Positions 62,578 through 64,000 of a DNA stretch of 64,000 nt are shown piece by piece. A program made the position numbers and the translations under genes. The notes beneath the pieces are model-generated. The model had not been told where the DNA came from. It searched no databases and saw only the letters and a program-made list of their open reading frames with translations. This DNA comes from Lineus longissimus (Eukaryota > Nemertea > Pilidiophora > Heteronemertea > Lineidae), in contig NC_088318.1 of the NCBI RefSeq assembly GCF_910592395.1, positions 8,744,349 to 8,808,348 of the forward strand. The letters are read 5' to 3'. Positions within the stretch are counted from its first letter, which is position 1, and every line of letters begins with the position of its first letter.

Positions 62578-64000
62578 GCAAGTTTATTTCACTTAACTGC
62601 TTGCTAATAGAAGAGTTTACACATTGGCTGGTGACCAAATGTAGCGGAGGGGATGGTTGGTCACATGGTGTAAACTGAACAATACATATCCTGGCTATTC
62701 AGCTCATGGTGAATTCTTCTCAGTTGAGATTATGAATATGTAAATGTGGTCAGTGACAGATTCTTGGTGTTGAACTTGAAGGTGAACATGGCATGTCTCC
62801 TCTAGACTTTCTCTATTGGGTGTACAATGAGCTGAACTCTTGTTTGCTAGTTAGGACACTTTTGATTATTTTTGCTACTAACTTTCCTCACATTTCACTA
62901 TAGTATGGACAATTGCCAATACATGTACTTGCAACGCTTGTTTTCTTTCCAGCCTTGAAAATGAACGAATCATTGGTCGCTGTCTGAGTGTTTTAGGCAT
63001 ACTTAGAAGTTTGCCAGTAATTATTATGTTCGCATTGTAATTTTTAAGAAAATGACTATATCATTGGTCTCTGTATAAGTATTGAGCATTTTAGGCATGC
63101 TTTTCCAGTAAATATTATGCTTGCATTGTTAAGAAATTGGTCTCTGTATGAGGAGTATTTAGGCATAGTTTCAAATGACAGTAATTAACTTGTGTTTCTA
63201 GTCTGACAAATGTATTAAAACTTGCTACCTGTTTGAACTACTGGGTGGCCGAAAATGTGTCCCTTCCAGGTCCCTCCTTGTAGATCAAAACCCGGCTCTT
63301 GGAGGAACTCTTTCGGCCACCCTGTAGAGTATAGGCTAAGATGGGCCAGTGTCTGTAATTTCTTTGTTTTTTTTTCTAGTTCTTGCATCAGTTGTTCGTC
63401 ATTTCAGTGTAAAGTGTTCATATGAATAAAGGGAAAAAAAATGAAAATTACCACTTCTGATTGATACACAATTTATTGAAAATAATCAACACTACCTTCA
63501 TTCAAAATATTATAAAATCCACAATTTGGGGGGAAAATCCACAGTTTTGGTGATCATAATCCACAAAAATAAACTATGGGGTGAGCAGCCCTGTTAATGG
63601 TAAAGCCATGAATTTGAAACTTGGTACACTTGACACCCATGTCAGATAACCTCTGATGTTCAATTACGGTCCAAACTGATTTGCGACTTGGCCACCAGGA
63701 GGCCAGAACTGACAAAATGAAAAATGCAATATCTCGCCTCTGAGTGACTTGTTTTCGATAATATTTTCATGGTAGGTACTCCAAATAATAAGAATACCTG
63801 CTGCCTGGAGTTTTCTAAGGCCGGAGAAAATCTCGTGCATTCTGGCGACTCAGATCACACACTCGAAAGCAGTATTATATTAATCATATACCACACATAT
63901 TCCCAAAAATACCAAGAACATTTTGTCTAAAGGCAATATTTGAAAAATTTTGGCCAAAAATATCTCGTGACATAAATGCGTCATGGAAGGCGTAAGTTTT
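62578..64000. other. ATP2C1 intron with small hairpin and F-type repeat
   Basis: 63238-63327 is a 90-bp sequence with 17-bp inverted ends (CTAC(T/A)GGGTGGCCGAAA, one mismatch), a possible tiny MITE. 63590-63790 is an F-type unit. No coding exon recognised, and the next ATP2C1 exon is not reached. Confidence 0.55.

Overview
This is eukaryotic genomic DNA, most likely from a marine invertebrate (amphioxus-, mollusc- or brachiopod-like; the phylum cannot be fixed from the sequence). Genes are split by GT-AG introns, nearly everything is transposable-element (TE) derived, vertebrate-type (CCCTAA)n repeats occur, and the mix of BEL/Pao, DIRS, Ty3/Gypsy, LINE, hAT-like, Kolobok-like, piggyBac-like and Mutator-like elements is typical of such genomes. 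There are no rRNA genes, no CRISPR array and no convincing functional tRNA gene. The only clear host gene is ATP2C1/SPCA, the Golgi Ca2+/Mn2+ pump, on the + strand. Three consecutive exons (12176-12342, 34373-34441, 56143-56259) have canonical splice sites and matching phases. They encode the P-domain TGDGVND hinge, the linker into M5, and M5-M6 with the NxxxD ion site. Two introns of about 22 kb each separate them, and TEs fill much of those introns.

Layout. 1-2309: exons of a decayed Kolobok-like transposase gene (- strand) with a 9-bp-TSD foldback element in an intron. 3780-4763: CR1-type LINE fragment. 4790-9764 and 15070-19412: two copies of a large element, 'E'. 9810-10900: Helitron-like internal-repeat element. 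11470-11888: BEL/Pao integrase scrap. 13014-14602 and 22146-24236: two copies of a TIR element, 'C', with dense CAGTG/CAGTC motifs; the second copy carries a nested 9-bp-TSD element. 20234-21992: two tRNA-headed SINEs head to head, one split by another 9-bp-TSD element. About 24450-34150: a DIRS tyrosine-recombinase retrotransposon split by element 'D1', which itself carries a TTAA-flanked MITE. 37130-51406: a second Kolobok-like transposase gene (- strand) that has taken in a complete Gypsy element (in its intron), a 5'-truncated LINE (in its exon) and element 'D2' (in its exon); D2 carries yet another 9-bp-TSD element. 52457-52717: piggyBac-like 5' end. 58832-62577: hAT-type TIR element followed by a frameshifted, intron-containing hAT-like transposase relic.

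The window is mostly a record of insertion into insertion. The most unusual items are the paired gene-like elements D and E. They share a 5' hairpin motif and a 3' AGGCC...GGCCTCTTGTT-type end, and each carries splice-site-bounded exon-like segments and AATAAA signals whose reading frames are shared between copies. Four unrelated nonautonomous elements also each have a 9-bp target-site duplication.
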